From: Pseudoxanthomonas sp. F37 | GTDB lineage: Bacteria; Pseudomonadota; Gammaproteobacteria; Xanthomonadales; Xanthomonadaceae | Direction of reading: 5' to 3' | Assembly (NCBI RefSeq): GCF_022965755.1 | Contig: NZ_CP095187.1 | Coordinates: 1,054,001 to 1,118,000, forward strand | Length of the DNA: 64,000 nucleotides | Shown here: positions 38,062 to 48,114 of the stretch, piece by piece | How positions within the stretch are numbered: position 1 is the stretch's first letter | Layout of the letters: each line of letters opens with the position of its first letter | Program-made: the position numbers and the translations under genes | The notes under the pieces: generated by a model | The model's database searches: none | What the model saw: only the letters and a program-made list of their open reading frames with translations | What the model was told of the DNA's origin: nothing

Positions 38062-39319
38062 GGCGCCTCCAGCGCCGCCAGCGCGGCGTCCACCCGGGCG
38101 AGCAGCGCCTCGCGCACGCCGGCATGCGCGATGACGCCCAGCGGTTCGCGGCAGAATGCGGCGGTCAGCAGCTGCCGGGCTTCGGCCTGGGTCAACCCGC
38201 GCGAGCGCAGGTAGAACAGGGCGTTGGCGTCGAGCTGCCCGACCGTGGCGCCATGGGCGGCCTTCACTTCGTCGGCGTGGATCTCCAGCACGGGCTGGGT
38301 GTCGATCTCGGCGTTGTCCGACAGCAGCAGGTTCTTGTTGGACAGTGCGGCGTCGGTGCCATCCGCGCCCTCGCGGATCAGGATGCCGCCATGGAAGACC
38401 GCGCGCGCGCGGCCCGCGCCGAGCCCGCGCCAGGTCAGTCCGCAGGCGGTGTCGCGGCCGATGTGGTCGATGCCCAGCCGGGTATCGATGTGCCGGCGGC
38501 CACCGGCCAGCAGCACGCCGTTCGCCGTCAGGCGCGCGTTGTCGCCCTCCAGGCGAACGTTGAGTTCGTGGCGCGACAGCGCGGCCCCCAGTTCCAGGTC
38601 GACGCGCCGGTAGTCGGCATCGCGCGCCAGCACCGCATCGGTACGCAGCAGCGAGGTTGCGCGCTCGCCCTCGGCCTGGACGCGTGCGTGCGACAGGGTC
38701 GCGCCCTTGGCCAGGTGCACGTGGCTCAGGGCATTGATGAAGTGCGCGTGCGGCGTGGCGGCGAAGTGATGCTCCACCACCGTCAGCGCGGCGCCTGCCC
38801 GCAGCTCGATCAGATTGCGCAGGTGCCAGGCACGGTCGGCGCCGTCCTCGGTGCCGATGAACACCAGGTGCAACGGCTGTTCGCTGCGCACGTCGGCCTC
38901 GGCGCGCAGCAGCAGGCCTTCGGTCGCCAGTGCGGCGTTGAGCCGGGCGAAGACCTCGTCGGAGCGCTCGAAGCGGCGCTGCAGGAAGCGCGCCGCATCG
39001 CCGCCCTCGGCCAGCGCCTCGGACAGCAACTGCAGGCTGACGCCATCGGGCAGGTCGGTGGTCAGCGACAGCGCCACCGAGTAGCGCCCGTTGACGAAGA
39101 CCGCGCGCGGCGCCGGGATATCGGCCAGCAGCAACGGGTCCAGCGACGGCAGCGCGTCGACGGCAGCGAAGCTGCGGCGCTCCAGCTGCCGCAGCGAGGT
39201 GTACTTCCACGCCTCGGTACGCGGGCCGGGCAGGCCGTCGCGCAGCGCTTCGTCCAGCACGCTGCGGCGGGCGGCGTCGCCATGGAAAGTGGCCGACAGG
39301 GAATCCAGCAACGCGCTCA

Positions 39320-39320
<1 letters not shown>
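38058..39320 (-). CDS. sufD: Fe-S cluster scaffold protein SufD
   Basis: A 420-residue component of the SufBC2D complex. The C-terminal core segments HADEVKAAHGATVGQLDANA and LFYLRSRGLTQAEARQLL are the SufB/SufD family signature, and the N-terminus contains RTEAWKYTSLR. The start at 39320 overlaps the sufC stop by one base; the longer frame to 39359 would run through the end of sufC. The order sufB-sufC-sufD-sufS is standard. Confidence 0.95.
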
Positions 39321-40084
<764 letters not shown>

Positions 40085-40190
40085 GTGATTAGTGGTTTGT
40101 CATTTGTGATGGGTCGGAGACACCCGGAGGGATTCATGGGTGGGCGGAATCCGGCGTATCGCCAGTCCCGGGTCGCGGATCACCGCGCCG

Positions 40191-41630
40191 TTATCCCACG
40201 CTGCCTTCCAGCGACACTTCCAGCAGCTTCTTGGCCTCCACCGCGAACTCCATCGGCAGTTCGCGGAAGACCTGCTTGCAGAAACCGTCGACGATCATGC
40301 TGACGGCGTCTTCCTGGCCGATGCCGCGGGCGCGGCAGTAGAACAGCTGGTCGTCGCTGATCTTGGAGGTGGTGGCCTCGTGTTCCAGCGTGGCGGTGGG
40401 ATTCTTCACTTCGATGTAGGGGAAGGTGTGCGCCCCGCATTTCTTGCCGATCAGCAGGCTGTCGCACTGGGTGTAGTTGCGCGCGCCGTCGGCGTTGCGG
40501 TCCACCTTCACCAGGCCGCGGTAGGTGTTCTGGCCACGGCCGGCGCTGATGCCCTTGCTGACGATCTTGGACTTGGTGCGCTTGCCCACGTGGATCATCT
40601 TGGTGCCGGTATCGGCCTGCTGGCGGTGGTGGGTCAGCGCGACCGAGTGGAACTCGCCCACCGAGTCGTCGCCCAGCAGCACGCAGGACGGGTACTTCCA
40701 GGTGATCGCCGAGCCGGTCTCCACCTGCGTCCAGGTCACCTTGCTGCGCGCACCGCGGCACTCGGCGCGCTTGGTGACGAAGTTGTAGATGCCGCCGCGG
40801 CCTTCCTCGTCGCCCGGGTACCAGTTCTGCACCGTGCTGTACTTGATCTCGGCGTCTTCCAGCGCCACCAGCTCGACCACCGCGGCGTGTAGCTGGTTCT
40901 CGTCGCGCATCGGCGCGGTGCAGCCTTCCAGGTAGGAGACGTAGGCCTTGTCCTCGCAGACGATCAGCGTGCGCTCGAACTGGCCGGTATGGCCGGCGTT
41001 GATGCGGAAATAGGTGCTCAGCTCCATCGGGCAACGCACGCCCCTGGGGATGAAGACGAAGCTGCCGTCGGAGAACACCGCCGAATTCAGCGCGGCGAAA
41101 TAGTTGTCGCCCACCGGCACCACGGTGCCCAAGTACTGCTTCACCAGCTCGGGGTGCTCGTGGATGGCCTCGGACATCGAGCAGAAGATGATGCCCTTCT
41201 CGGCCAGTTCCTTGCGGAAGGTGGTGCCGACGGAGACGGAGTCGAACACCGCGTCCACCGCCACGCCGGCCAGCTTGGCGCGTTCGTGCAGCGGCACGCC
41301 CAGCTTGTCGTAGGTGTCCAGCAGTTCCTGCGGCACCTCGTCCAGCGAGGCGTATTTCGCCTTCGGCGCGCTGTAGTAGCTGATGGCCTGGAAATCGATG
41401 GGGCCGATCTTCAGCTTGGCCCAGTGCGGCACCGGCATGGTCAGCCAGTGGCGGTAGGCGGCCAGGCGCCATTCGGTCATCCATTCCGGCTCGTTCTTCT
41501 TCGCCGACAGGGCGCGGACGACGTCCTCGTCCAGGCCCGGCGGCAGCGAATCGGATTCGATGTCGGTGATGAAGCCGGCGTCGTAGCGACGTCCCAGCTG
41601 TTCCAGGATTTCAGCGTTCTCGGTGGCCAT
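40191..41630 (-). CDS. sufB: Fe-S cluster scaffold protein SufB
   Basis: A 479-residue scaffold on which [4Fe-4S] clusters are built together with SufC and SufD. Family segments include [67 protein letters not shown] and the C-terminal [18 protein letters not shown]. The Cys in the KYPSC stretch and the late cysteine in [13 protein letters not shown] are candidate cluster or sulfur-relay residues. It starts 15 bp after sufR. Confidence 0.97.
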   Translation of the reverse strand: MATENAEILEQLGRRYDAGFITDIESDSLPPGLDEDVVRALSAKKNEPEWMTEWRLAAYRHWLTMPVPHWAKLKIGPIDFQAISYYSAPKAKYASLDEVPQELLDTYDKLGVPLHERAKLAGVAVDAVFDSVSVGTTFRKELAEKGIIFCSMSEAIHEHPELVKQYLGTVVPVGDNYFAALNSAVFSDGSFVFIPRGVRCPMELSTYFRINAGHTGQFERTLIVCEDKAYVSYLEGCTAPMRDENQLHAAVVELVALEDAEIKYSTVQNWYPGDEEGRGGIYNFVTKRAECRGARSKVTWTQVETGSAITWKYPSCVLLGDDSVGEFHSVALTHHRQQADTGTKMIHVGKRTKSKIVSKGISAGRGQNTYRGLVKVDRNADGARNYTQCDSLLIGKKCGAHTFPYIEVKNPTATLEHEATTSKISDDQLFYCRARGIGQEDAVSMIVDGFCKQVFRELPMEFAVEAKKLLEVSLEGSVG

Positions 41631-41645
41631 GGGGCTGCCTGCGGT

Positions 41646-42107
41646 TCAGCGGGTGGCGACCTGCACGGCGATGGGTCGCCTGCGCACGTCGTCGGAAGAG
41701 GAGGGGGTAGGGGCGATCATCTGCGCCAAGGTGAAACCGCGCAGGGCGTCGGCCACCACATCGTTGATCAGGCGCCAGTTGGCGCGCGCGCCGCACTGGT
41801 GGGCGATGCCGCACTGGCTCTCGCTCTGGCTGCATTCGGTCATCGCCAGCGGTCCTTCCATGGCCTCGACGATCTGGATCAGGCTGATGTCGGCCGCGTC
41901 GCGGCTCAGGCGGTAGCCGCCGTGCACGCCGCGCAGGCCTTCGACCAGCCCGGCCTGCGCCAGCGGCTTCAGCACCTTGCTGACGGTCGGCGTTTCCAGG
42001 CCGGAATGCTCGGCCAGGTCGGACGCACTGAGGATCTCGCCCGGGCGGGCGGCGAGCACGGTCAGGACGACGGTGGCGTAATCGGTCAGCTTGGTGACGC
42101 GGAGCAT
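41646..42107 (-). CDS. sufR: Rrf2-family iron-sulfur regulator (SufR-type)
   Basis: A 153-residue Rrf2 transcription factor. The winged helix occupies residues 1-75 (LTDYATVVLTVLAARPGEIL, SASDLAEHSGLETPTVSKVL, VHGGYRLSRDAADISL). Three cysteines in TECSQSESQCGIAHQCGARA are the expected cluster ligands, as in IscR and related SUF regulators. It heads the suf operon and has a palindrome in its own promoter, so it most likely represses the operon when cluster-loaded. It corresponds to the SUF-system regulator of proteobacteria and not to the cyanobacterial SufR of the DeoR type. Confidence 0.92.
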   Translation of the reverse strand: MLRVTKLTDYATVVLTVLAARPGEILSASDLAEHSGLETPTVSKVLKPLAQAGLVEGLRGVHGGYRLSRDAADISLIQIVEAMEGPLAMTECSQSESQCGIAHQCGARANWRLINDVVADALRGFTLAQMIAPTPSSSDDVRRRPIAVQVATR

Positions 42108-42127
42108 GGGGCGGGCAATCCATAAAA

Positions 42128-42144
42128 CGTACCGAAATTGTACG
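42128..42144 (-). promoter_or_regulatory. Palindromic operator upstream of sufR
   Basis: CGTAC-CGAAATT-GTACG is a perfect 5-7-5 inverted repeat within an A/T-rich patch, 21 bp upstream of the sufR start. This spacing and setting suit a dimeric Rrf2 regulator binding its own promoter. Confidence 0.7.
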
Positions 42145-42313
42145 CTTTTGGTCCGCCGGGCTCAAATGCGGGGATTTTCCCCGTTCAGGCCGGTGCCGCG
42201 AGGTTGACGGATGTCACCCGCGACGGCTGACGGCTGCGACTGATGCGGCCGTCGGCGTGCAGGGAAGATGGCCGTCGTCCACTCCGGACGGCCTCTTTCC
42301 CAGGATCCGCACC

Positions 42314-42505
42314 ATGAACACCTCCCACGCCTCTTCCGCTTCGTCCGCCCGCGGCCTGGACCAGGGTTTCGTCTGGCGCGTGCTGCTCGCCCTTGGCGGC
42401 GTCTACCTGGCCGTGAAGCTGTTTCGCGGCCTGGGCCAGTTGTTCTGGACCGTCTTCGGCCTGGCGCTGGGCCTGTTCTGGATGTTCGATGGCCACCTCG
42501 GGTGA
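42314..42505 (+). CDS. Small membrane protein of 63 residues (unrecognised)
   Basis: The product from the ATG at 42314 has a polar Ser/Ala N-terminus (NTSHASSASSARGLDQG) and two adjacent hydrophobic stretches (FVWRVLLALGGVYLAVKLF and LFWTVFGLALGLFWMFDG) that could form a helical hairpin. An AGGA sequence lies eight bases upstream. It faces the cytochrome c gene tail to tail and has no operon partner. Function unknown. Confidence 0.6.
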   Translation: MNTSHASSASSARGLDQGFVWRVLLALGGVYLAVKLFRGLGQLFWTVFGLALGLFWMFDGHLG

Positions 42506-42520
42506 GGTGGCGGTGGGATT

Positions 42521-43057
42521 TCAGTGTTCCGCTGCGGTGTCGGCCGGCGGGGTGGGCAGCACCAGGCCCAGGTACGGCGCCGGCGGCGTCTGGCCCGGCG
42601 GCAGGGCTTCGGGCGCGGGCTGGCCGGCCGCGCCCAGCGAATGGACGAAGCGGTAGATCGCGCGACGGTCTTCTTCGGTCATCGCGCGCACGGCGAAGTC
42701 CGGCATCATCGGTCGGGTGCGCAGGTTGGCGCTGTATTCCAGCCATTGCGCCTCGGTCAGCTGCTGCATGCGCAGGCGCAGGTTGCTCGGATAGGTGGTG
42801 CCCCACGGACCGTGGAAACCCATCGGCGAACCCACCAGCCAGCCGGCCTTGTCGGTGGTGCCGCCGGATTCGGCATAGCCCGGCGTGTGGCAGTCGTTGC
42901 AGCCGGTGGTCCGCACCAGGTATTCGCCCCGGGCCAGCAGGTCGGCGTCGCTGGCCGTGGACGGCGGCGGACGCGAGGTGGTGCGGGTTTCGGAGGGCTG
43001 GCAGGCCGACAGGGCAAGGCACAGGGCGGTGGCGAACAGGATCGGGTGGGCGCGCAT
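42521..43057 (-). CDS. c-type cytochrome lipoprotein
   Basis: A 178-residue protein from the ATG at 43057 with a lipoprotein signal (LFATALCLALSACQPS; lipobox LSAC). A Pro/Ser/Thr linker leads to a cytochrome c domain whose heme motif is GCNDCHTPGY, followed by a likely distal Met ligand region (TRPMMPDFAVRAMTEEDRRAI). It resembles diheme-type single-domain cytochromes of alcohol dehydrogenase or isoquinoline oxidoreductase sets, but no dehydrogenase is adjacent. Its partner is unknown. Confidence 0.88.
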   Translation of the reverse strand: MRAHPILFATALCLALSACQPSETRTTSRPPPSTASDADLLARGEYLVRTTGCNDCHTPGYAESGGTTDKAGWLVGSPMGFHGPWGTTYPSNLRLRMQQLTEAQWLEYSANLRTRPMMPDFAVRAMTEEDRRAIYRFVHSLGAAGQPAPEALPPGQTPPAPYLGLVLPTPPADTAAEH

Positions 43058-43209
43058 GAAGGCGGTCGCAATGAGGGGAACGGGCATCGAACGCGCCGCC
43101 CTGCACGGACCGGCCACGCGCCCGCGCGGAAGCGTTCAGGCAGCGGAAAGTTGGGAAACGCCGCGCGTTGGGTGAGAATCGTCGCTCCTCCCTCCCGCCG
43201 GACCCCCGC

Positions 43210-43683
43210 ATGCCCCGCAAGATCGAAGCCCGCCAATCCGACATCCACGGCAACGGCGTGTTCGCCATCGCACCGATTCAGAAGGGCGAGCGGGTGGTGG
43301 AGTACAAGGGCAAGCGCCGCACGCACGAGGAAGTGGACGCCGACGACACCGGCGACGTGGACTCCGGCCATACCTTCCTGTTCACCCTCAACGACGAGTA
43401 CGTGATCGACGCCAACCACAAGGGCAACAAGGCGCGCTGGATCAACCACAGCTGCGATCCCAACTGCGAAGCGGTGATCGAAGAGCACGACGGCAAGAAC
43501 CGCAAGAAGGACAAGGTGTTCATCGAGGCCATCCGCGCCATCAAGCCCGGCGAGGAACTGACCTACAACTACGGCATCACCCTGGACGAGCCGCATACCG
43601 CGCGCCTGAAGAAGATCTGGGCCTGCCGCTGCGGCAGCAAGAAGTGCACGGGCACGATGCTGCAGCCCAAGAAAGGGCGCTGA
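43210..43683 (+). CDS. SET-domain protein-lysine methyltransferase
   Basis: A 157-residue bacterial SET protein, complete with a post-SET region. It has the AdoMet-binding start HGNGVFAIAPIQKGERVVEY, the knot motif RWINHSCDPNCEAVI (about 77-90), ELTYNYG (117-122) and post-SET cysteines ACRCGSKKCTGTM, which with Cys86 would hold zinc. All catalytic hallmarks of eukaryotic-type SET methyltransferases are present, including the tyrosine of TYNYG. The cytoplasmic substrate is unknown; a histone-like HU protein with a Lys/Ala-rich tail is encoded 6 kb away. It has no operon partner. Confidence 0.92.
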   Translation: MPRKIEARQSDIHGNGVFAIAPIQKGERVVEYKGKRRTHEEVDADDTGDVDSGHTFLFTLNDEYVIDANHKGNKARWINHSCDPNCEAVIEEHDGKNRKKDKVFIEAIRAIKPGEELTYNYGITLDEPHTARLKKIWACRCGSKKCTGTMLQPKKGR

Positions 43684-43796
43684 CCTTCACCAGGCACGGA
43701 TGCCGCGGGATGCCGGAAGGTTGAAATGACCGAAGGCAGGTGTGGCATGCGCGCCGCCTCGATACCGTGCGCGCTCCGGACCACCACCCGCCCGCC

Positions 43797-46016
43797 ATGA
43801 CCTTGACCCGATTCGCCGGCCTGCTCGTGCTGGCCCTGCCTTGCGCCACGGCCCAGGCCGTCGAGATCGACGGCCGCATCCACCCCGCCGAATGGCAGGA
43901 CGCGCAGCACGTGGCCGGCTTCCGCAAGACCCAGCCGCTGACCGGCGAACCGGGCTCGCTCGCCACCGAGGCCTGGGTGCTCGCCACTCCGGACGGCCTG
44001 GCCATCGCGTTCCGCAACACCCAGCCGCCGCACGTGCCGCGCACGCGGCAGAAGGTGCAGCGCGACTTCGACGAACAGGTCGACCGCGTCAACGCCTTCG
44101 TCGATTTCGACGGCGACGGCCGCACCGGTTATGCCTTCACCGTCAGTTCCACCGGCGGCATCGCCGACGAGATCATCACCAACGAGAACCAGTTCAGCGA
44201 CGACTGGGACGGCCAATGGCGGCACGCGGTCGCCGAGGATGCGCAGGGCTGGTCGGTCGAGCTGCTGGTTCCGTGGCATACCGCGCCGATGCGCGACGGC
44301 ACGGACGGGCAGCGCACGCTGAAGGTGTTCCTGGCCCGCGTGATCGGCTCCACCGGCGAGCGCATGGCCTGGCCGCAGGCCAGCTTCGAGCGCCCGCGCT
44401 TCCTGTCCGACTTCGCCGCCATCACGGTGCCGCAGTACGACCAGTCGCTGCTCGCGCTGACGCCCTACGTGTCCGGGCTGTACGACGACGTGGGCGGGCG
44501 CAGCGATTTCAACGGCGGCGCGGACATCTTCTGGAAGCCCAACGGGCGCTTCCAGCTGTCGGCCACGGTCAATCCCGACTTCGGCCAGGTGGAGGCGGAC
44601 GACCTGGTGGTGAACTTCAGCGCCACCGAGACCTTCATCAGCGACAAGCGTCCGTTCTTCACCGAGAACCAGGGCATCTTCGAGCTGACCACGCCGTCGG
44701 ACGACAGCCAGCAGCTGTACACGCGCCGCGTGGGCAGTACCGGCGACATCACCGCGGCGGTGAAGTTGAACGGCAGCCTGGGCAGGGCCAACTTCGGCCT
44801 GTTCTCCGCCGACGAGGATGGCGCCAGCGGGCGCCGTTACCACGCGCTGCGGCTGGTGCGCGATTTCGACACGCAGAACCTGGGCGCCATGCTGACCCGC
44901 GTCGACGATCCCGGGCGCGACCGCGAGGCCAGCGTGCTGGGGGTGGACCACAACTGGCGGCCGAGCGCGCGCTGGAACATCCGCACGCGCCTGCTGGGCA
45001 GCCGCATCCACCAGGCCGGCGACGCGCAGCAGGACTACGGCGCCACCGTCTGGGCCGACTACGAGATGGACCACGGCTGGCGCCAGCAGTGGATCGCCAT
45101 GCATTTCGGCAACGACCTGCAGCTCAACGACTTCGGCTACCTGTCGCGCAACAGCACCAACTACCTGCACTGGGAGGCGCGCAAGCGCTTCACCGGCCTG
45201 CCGGAGGCGTCGCGCTATGCGTCCAAGGACTGGCGCTGGCGCGTCAGCAGCAGCCACAACAACCACGGCGAGAAGCTCAACGACCAGTTCCGCATGAGCC
45301 GCGAAGGCCAGCTGCGCGACGGCAGCTACGAGTATGCGCAGATCAACGTCAACAGCGCGGGGATCAGCGACACGCTGCTGCGCGGCAACGGCATCGTGCG
45401 CCTGCCGGCCAACACCAATGCGTATTTCGAGTACGAACGCCCGCGCAAGGGCAACTGGGCGCATGAAGTCGAGGTGGAAGCCTTCGGCGGCGGCCTGGCG
45501 GGCAACCGCAAGCTGGGCTCGGCCTTCTGGTATGGCGCCACGTATTTCATCAACGATGCCTTCAGCCTCAACGCGGGCCTGAACGTCGTCAGGCGCCCGG
45601 ACTGGCTGATCTGGCAAGGCGCCGCGCAGGGCGACCTGGTGGGCGCATTCGACGGCCGCGAGACCAAGCTGCGCGCCGGCCTGGACTGGAACATCGACCC
45701 ACGGCAGGAGCTTCGCGTGAAGCTGGAAGCGATCGCCATCAGCGCGCGCGTACACGATGCCTGGCGCTTCGATCCGTCCGGACATGCCATCGCCGCCCGC
45801 GATCCGGTGGACGATTTCAACGTGCGCAACCTGGGCTTCCAGGTGCGCTACCGCTACGAGCTCGCCCCGCTGTCCTACTTGTACGTGGTGTACGCCCGCG
45901 GCGGCTATGAGCAGCTGGCCGGGACGGAAGGCACCGACGAGGCGCTGCGCGACAGCTTCAGCCTGCGCAACGACGAGCAGCTGGTGGTGAAGCTGAGCTA
46001 CCGCTTCGAACTGTAA
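43797..46016 (+). CDS. DUF5916 outer-membrane protein with N-terminal sugar-binding-like domain
   Basis: A 739-residue exported protein from the ATG at 43797 with a signal peptide (GLLVLALPCATAQA). The first domain (about 20-210; EIDGRIHPAEWQDAQHVAGF, LVPWHTAPM) resembles the carbohydrate-binding CBM9-like region of DUF5916 proteins. The remaining 500 residues show alternating aromatic beta strands (GFQVRYRYELAPLSYLYVVY) and end in VVKLSYRFEL, consistent with a C-terminal barrel. An acidic calcium-like loop FDGDGRTGY sits in the first domain. Function is unknown for the family; it is common in Xanthomonadaceae and Bacteroidetes. Confidence 0.88.
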   Translation: MTLTRFAGLLVLALPCATAQAVEIDGRIHPAEWQDAQHVAGFRKTQPLTGEPGSLATEAWVLATPDGLAIAFRNTQPPHVPRTRQKVQRDFDEQVDRVNAFVDFDGDGRTGYAFTVSSTGGIADEIITNENQFSDDWDGQWRHAVAEDAQGWSVELLVPWHTAPMRDGTDGQRTLKVFLARVIGSTGERMAWPQASFERPRFLSDFAAITVPQYDQSLLALTPYVSGLYDDVGGRSDFNGGADIFWKPNGRFQLSATVNPDFGQVEADDLVVNFSATETFISDKRPFFTENQGIFELTTPSDDSQQLYTRRVGSTGDITAAVKLNGSLGRANFGLFSADEDGASGRRYHALRLVRDFDTQNLGAMLTRVDDPGRDREASVLGVDHNWRPSARWNIRTRLLGSRIHQAGDAQQDYGATVWADYEMDHGWRQQWIAMHFGNDLQLNDFGYLSRNSTNYLHWEARKRFTGLPEASRYASKDWRWRVSSSHNNHGEKLNDQFRMSREGQLRDGSYEYAQINVNSAGISDTLLRGNGIVRLPANTNAYFEYERPRKGNWAHEVEVEAFGGGLAGNRKLGSAFWYGATYFINDAFSLNAGLNVVRRPDWLIWQGAAQGDLVGAFDGRETKLRAGLDWNIDPRQELRVKLEAIAISARVHDAWRFDPSGHAIAARDPVDDFNVRNLGFQVRYRYELAPLSYLYVVYARGGYEQLAGTEGTDEALRDSFSLRNDEQLVVKLSYRFEL

Positions 46017-46177
46017 CGGCACCGCCCGGAAGCCGATGCGGTGCTGCCGGCCCGTCCACCGGGCGGCCACGCGCCCGCAGTGCGGACCTTTCCCCGCTTC
46101 TCTTCACGGCATGGGCGGCCCGGGCCGGAGGGCAGTCGAGCAGGCTCGACGGCACGCGTGCATGCGGGGTGGTGGGC

Positions 46178-46738
46178 TCAGCGTGCCGGGTCCGCCGGCA
46201 ACTGCAGTTCCACGTGGCCATCGCGGATCCGCAGCGAATCGGCCGTCAGCGTGCCGGGCAACTGCGCCAGGTCATCGGCGCTCAACCGGTACAACGGACG
46301 CGTGCGGGCGTACTCGCGGATCAGGTCCTGCAGTACGTCGCGCGAGCCGCCGGGCAGGCCGCGCCCGCCCGCGCCGGACCCCAGGTGCTCCAGTTGCGGA
46401 TCCACCAGGTGCAGGCCGCGCGTGCCGGGGTCGTAGCGCAGGCCGCTGCTGACGGTCACGTTGCCGTATTCCAGGCGCTCGCCGGTGGCCAGGGCGATGT
46501 CGTAGTTCATCTGCAAGTGCACGCGCTCGCCGGGCTGCGGGATGCTGACGCCCGGATCGCTCAGGGTCAACGATGCGAAACCCTCCAGCAACGATTCCTG
46601 CAGCGGAAAGCCGGCGCGCGCGGCGGTCTGCAGCTGTCCGGCATCGAACCGCAGTACCGGAGGCGTGGCCGCCGATGCCAGGACAGGCGCGGCCAGGAAG
46701 GCGAGCAGGGCAAGGCGGGCCAAGAGCGGCTTCATCAT
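46178..46738 (-). CDS. DUF1439 (YceB-like) periplasmic protein
   Basis: A 186-residue protein with a signal peptide (LLARLALLAFLAAPVLASA) but no lipobox. The body is parallel in sequence to the upstream gene: LRYDPGTRGLHLVDPQLEHL here and LRYDPATRGLHLDNPEILSV there, and IREYARTRPLYRLSADDLAQ against LQEYARSEPVYRIDSDVLRR. This marks a tandem duplication in which one copy lost or never had the lipid anchor. DUF1439 proteins have a tubular lipid-binding-like fold and no known role. An ATG three bases later is an alternative start. Confidence 0.83.
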   Translation of the reverse strand: MMKPLLARLALLAFLAAPVLASAATPPVLRFDAGQLQTAARAGFPLQESLLEGFASLTLSDPGVSIPQPGERVHLQMNYDIALATGERLEYGNVTVSSGLRYDPGTRGLHLVDPQLEHLGSGAGGRGLPGGSRDVLQDLIREYARTRPLYRLSADDLAQLPGTLTADSLRIRDGHVELQLPADPAR

Positions 46739-46749
46739 GGTGTCGTCTC

Positions 46750-47322
46750 TCACTGCAGGGGGATGACCACGTGGCCGCCTTCGATCCGCGGCGCGCCGAT
46801 CTGCTTGCTGGCCGGCAGGCGACGCAGCACGTCGCTGTCGATCCTGTAGACCGGCTCGCTGCGCGCATATTCCTGCAGCACGGTGTTGACCAGCTGGCGG
46901 GTGCCGCCGGACATCAGCGAGCCCGCGCCGGGCACGTCCACGGAGAGGATTTCCGGGTTGTCCAGGTGCAGGCCACGGGTGGCAGGGTCGTAGCGCAGGC
47001 GGCTGGCCAGCGCGAAGTGCCCGCGGCTGACATCGCGCGCACCCAGGGCGCTCACGCCGATGTCGAAGTCCAGGCGCAGCCGGTCGTCGCCGGAGGGGAT
47101 GCTGAGGCGCGGGTTGGTCAGCGTGGCGGACACCAGGCCCCCCAGCTTGTCGAACTCGCGCGGGAAGCTCTGGTTGAGATAGCGCTGCAATTGCGGCTGG
47201 GTGAAGTTGATCTGGTTGCCCAGCAGGCCGGTGACCGCATTGATCGTGCTGCAACCCGCCAGCGCGAGCGTGGCGCCGGCGGCAAGGGCGAGGGTGAAGA
47301 ACTGGCGTCGTGTGCGGCGCAT
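46750..47322 (-). CDS. DUF1439 (YceB-like) lipoprotein
   Basis: A 190-residue lipoprotein. The twin-arginine-like start RRTRRQFFTLALAAGATLALAGC carries a lipobox (LAGC). The domain contains INFTQPQLQRYLNQSFPREF, the YceB signature. The ATG at 47322 was chosen from a longer open frame because it begins the signal peptide. It is 12 bp upstream of the second DUF1439 gene. The family is found next to or within envelope-maintenance loci; its role is not established. Confidence 0.85.
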   Translation of the reverse strand: MRRTRRQFFTLALAAGATLALAGCSTINAVTGLLGNQINFTQPQLQRYLNQSFPREFDKLGGLVSATLTNPRLSIPSGDDRLRLDFDIGVSALGARDVSRGHFALASRLRYDPATRGLHLDNPEILSVDVPGAGSLMSGGTRQLVNTVLQEYARSEPVYRIDSDVLRRLPASKQIGAPRIEGGHVVIPLQ

Positions 47323-47375
47323 GGCGGGCTCCGGGAGGCGTCGGCGCACCATAGCCGGGCGTGCCTGTCCGGACG

Positions 47376-47666
47376 CTAACCGGCGGGGTCGGCGAAATGC
47401 CGCTTGCGTTCGGCGGTGTAGTGCCACCACGGCGTGGGCGCGCCGCCTTCCATGAACCGCACGGCGGCGATGAAGCAGTCGCACAGGCAGGGGTCGTGGC
47501 GCTGGCCGGTGGCGGCGTTCACCCGTTCGTACAGGGCATACGGGTCCTGGCGCACCAGCGCCTGTGGCGTGGCGATCCCGATGCCGCGCAGGTCGCCGGC
47601 GATGGACGGCCCGATGTTGGGGATGTCCTCGAGGGTGGCGGCTTCGGCGGCATGGCGGGCCTTCAT
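47376..47666 (-). CDS. Cdd1-like helix-hairpin-helix protein
   Basis: A 96-residue cytoplasmic protein of the family called pathogenicity locus/Cdd1. An N-terminal helix-hairpin-helix (LEDIPNIGPSIAGDLRGIGI, about residues 12-31) is followed by YALYERVNAATGQRHDPCLC and DCFIAAVRFMEGG, with the conserved CLCDC cysteines, then WWHYTAERK. The HhH suggests DNA binding, and the cysteine cluster could bind a metal. It is 53 bp upstream of the DUF1439 lipoprotein gene. Confidence 0.85.
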   Translation of the reverse strand: MKARHAAEAATLEDIPNIGPSIAGDLRGIGIATPQALVRQDPYALYERVNAATGQRHDPCLCDCFIAAVRFMEGGAPTPWWHYTAERKRHFADPAG

Positions 47667-47696
47667 CGCACGGAGTCTACCCCCGCCACGTCGCGC

Positions 47697-48008
47697 TCAG
47701 CCGGCGTCGCGGCCGCGCTCCTTCAACGAACGGACGAACTCGCCCATGTGCGGGCGCAGCGGTGCGAACAGGTCGTCGGCGTCCTTGCGGTGCGCGAGCA
47801 TCAGCCCGCTCAGCAGCTTGGTGCCGACGACCAGCGCGGCGCGCTCGTCGCCGCTGAGGCCGCGCTGGCGTTGGACGTTCTCGAGAATGCGCATCCAGTC
47901 GTCGTGGCAGGCGTGTTCGAACTCGATGGTGCAGCGGCCGCTGCACTGCAGGCCGTCGTCCTCGATGGGCGTGACGGTGATGCGGTAGCGATGGGTGTCG
48001 GTGGGCAT
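47697..48008 (-). CDS. DUF3861 family protein
   Basis: A 103-residue acidic cytoplasmic protein starting MPTDTHRYRITVTPIEDDG. Family features are CSGRCTIEFEHACHDDWMRI and a C-terminal helical half with GDERAALVVGTKLLSGLML, then LRPHMGEFVRSL. Function unknown. It shares the minus strand with the Cdd1-like and M23 genes, but the gaps (30 and 106 bp) leave co-transcription open. Confidence 0.82.
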   Translation of the reverse strand: MPTDTHRYRITVTPIEDDGLQCSGRCTIEFEHACHDDWMRILENVQRQRGLSGDERAALVVGTKLLSGLMLAHRKDADDLFAPLRPHMGEFVRSLKERGRDAG

Positions 48009-48114
48009 GGGGCGTACGCAGGTGGCGCGGTGGGAACCATCGCCACGATAGGCCCGTGCGGAAGGGCGGACGAGGGGGCGTTCCGTGATGGACTGTTCCG
48101 CCGGCCGGCGTGGT

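Noticed and set aside
42162-43268. Long minus-strand frame spanning the cytochrome gene and sufR promoter
   Set aside because: The cytochrome c lipoprotein with its heme motif is in another frame of the same strand, and this product is Arg/Pro-rich without domains.
46017-46177. Possible terminator between the DUF5916 and DUF1439 genes
   Set aside because: Only imperfect GC-rich pairings without a T-run; not strong enough to annotate.
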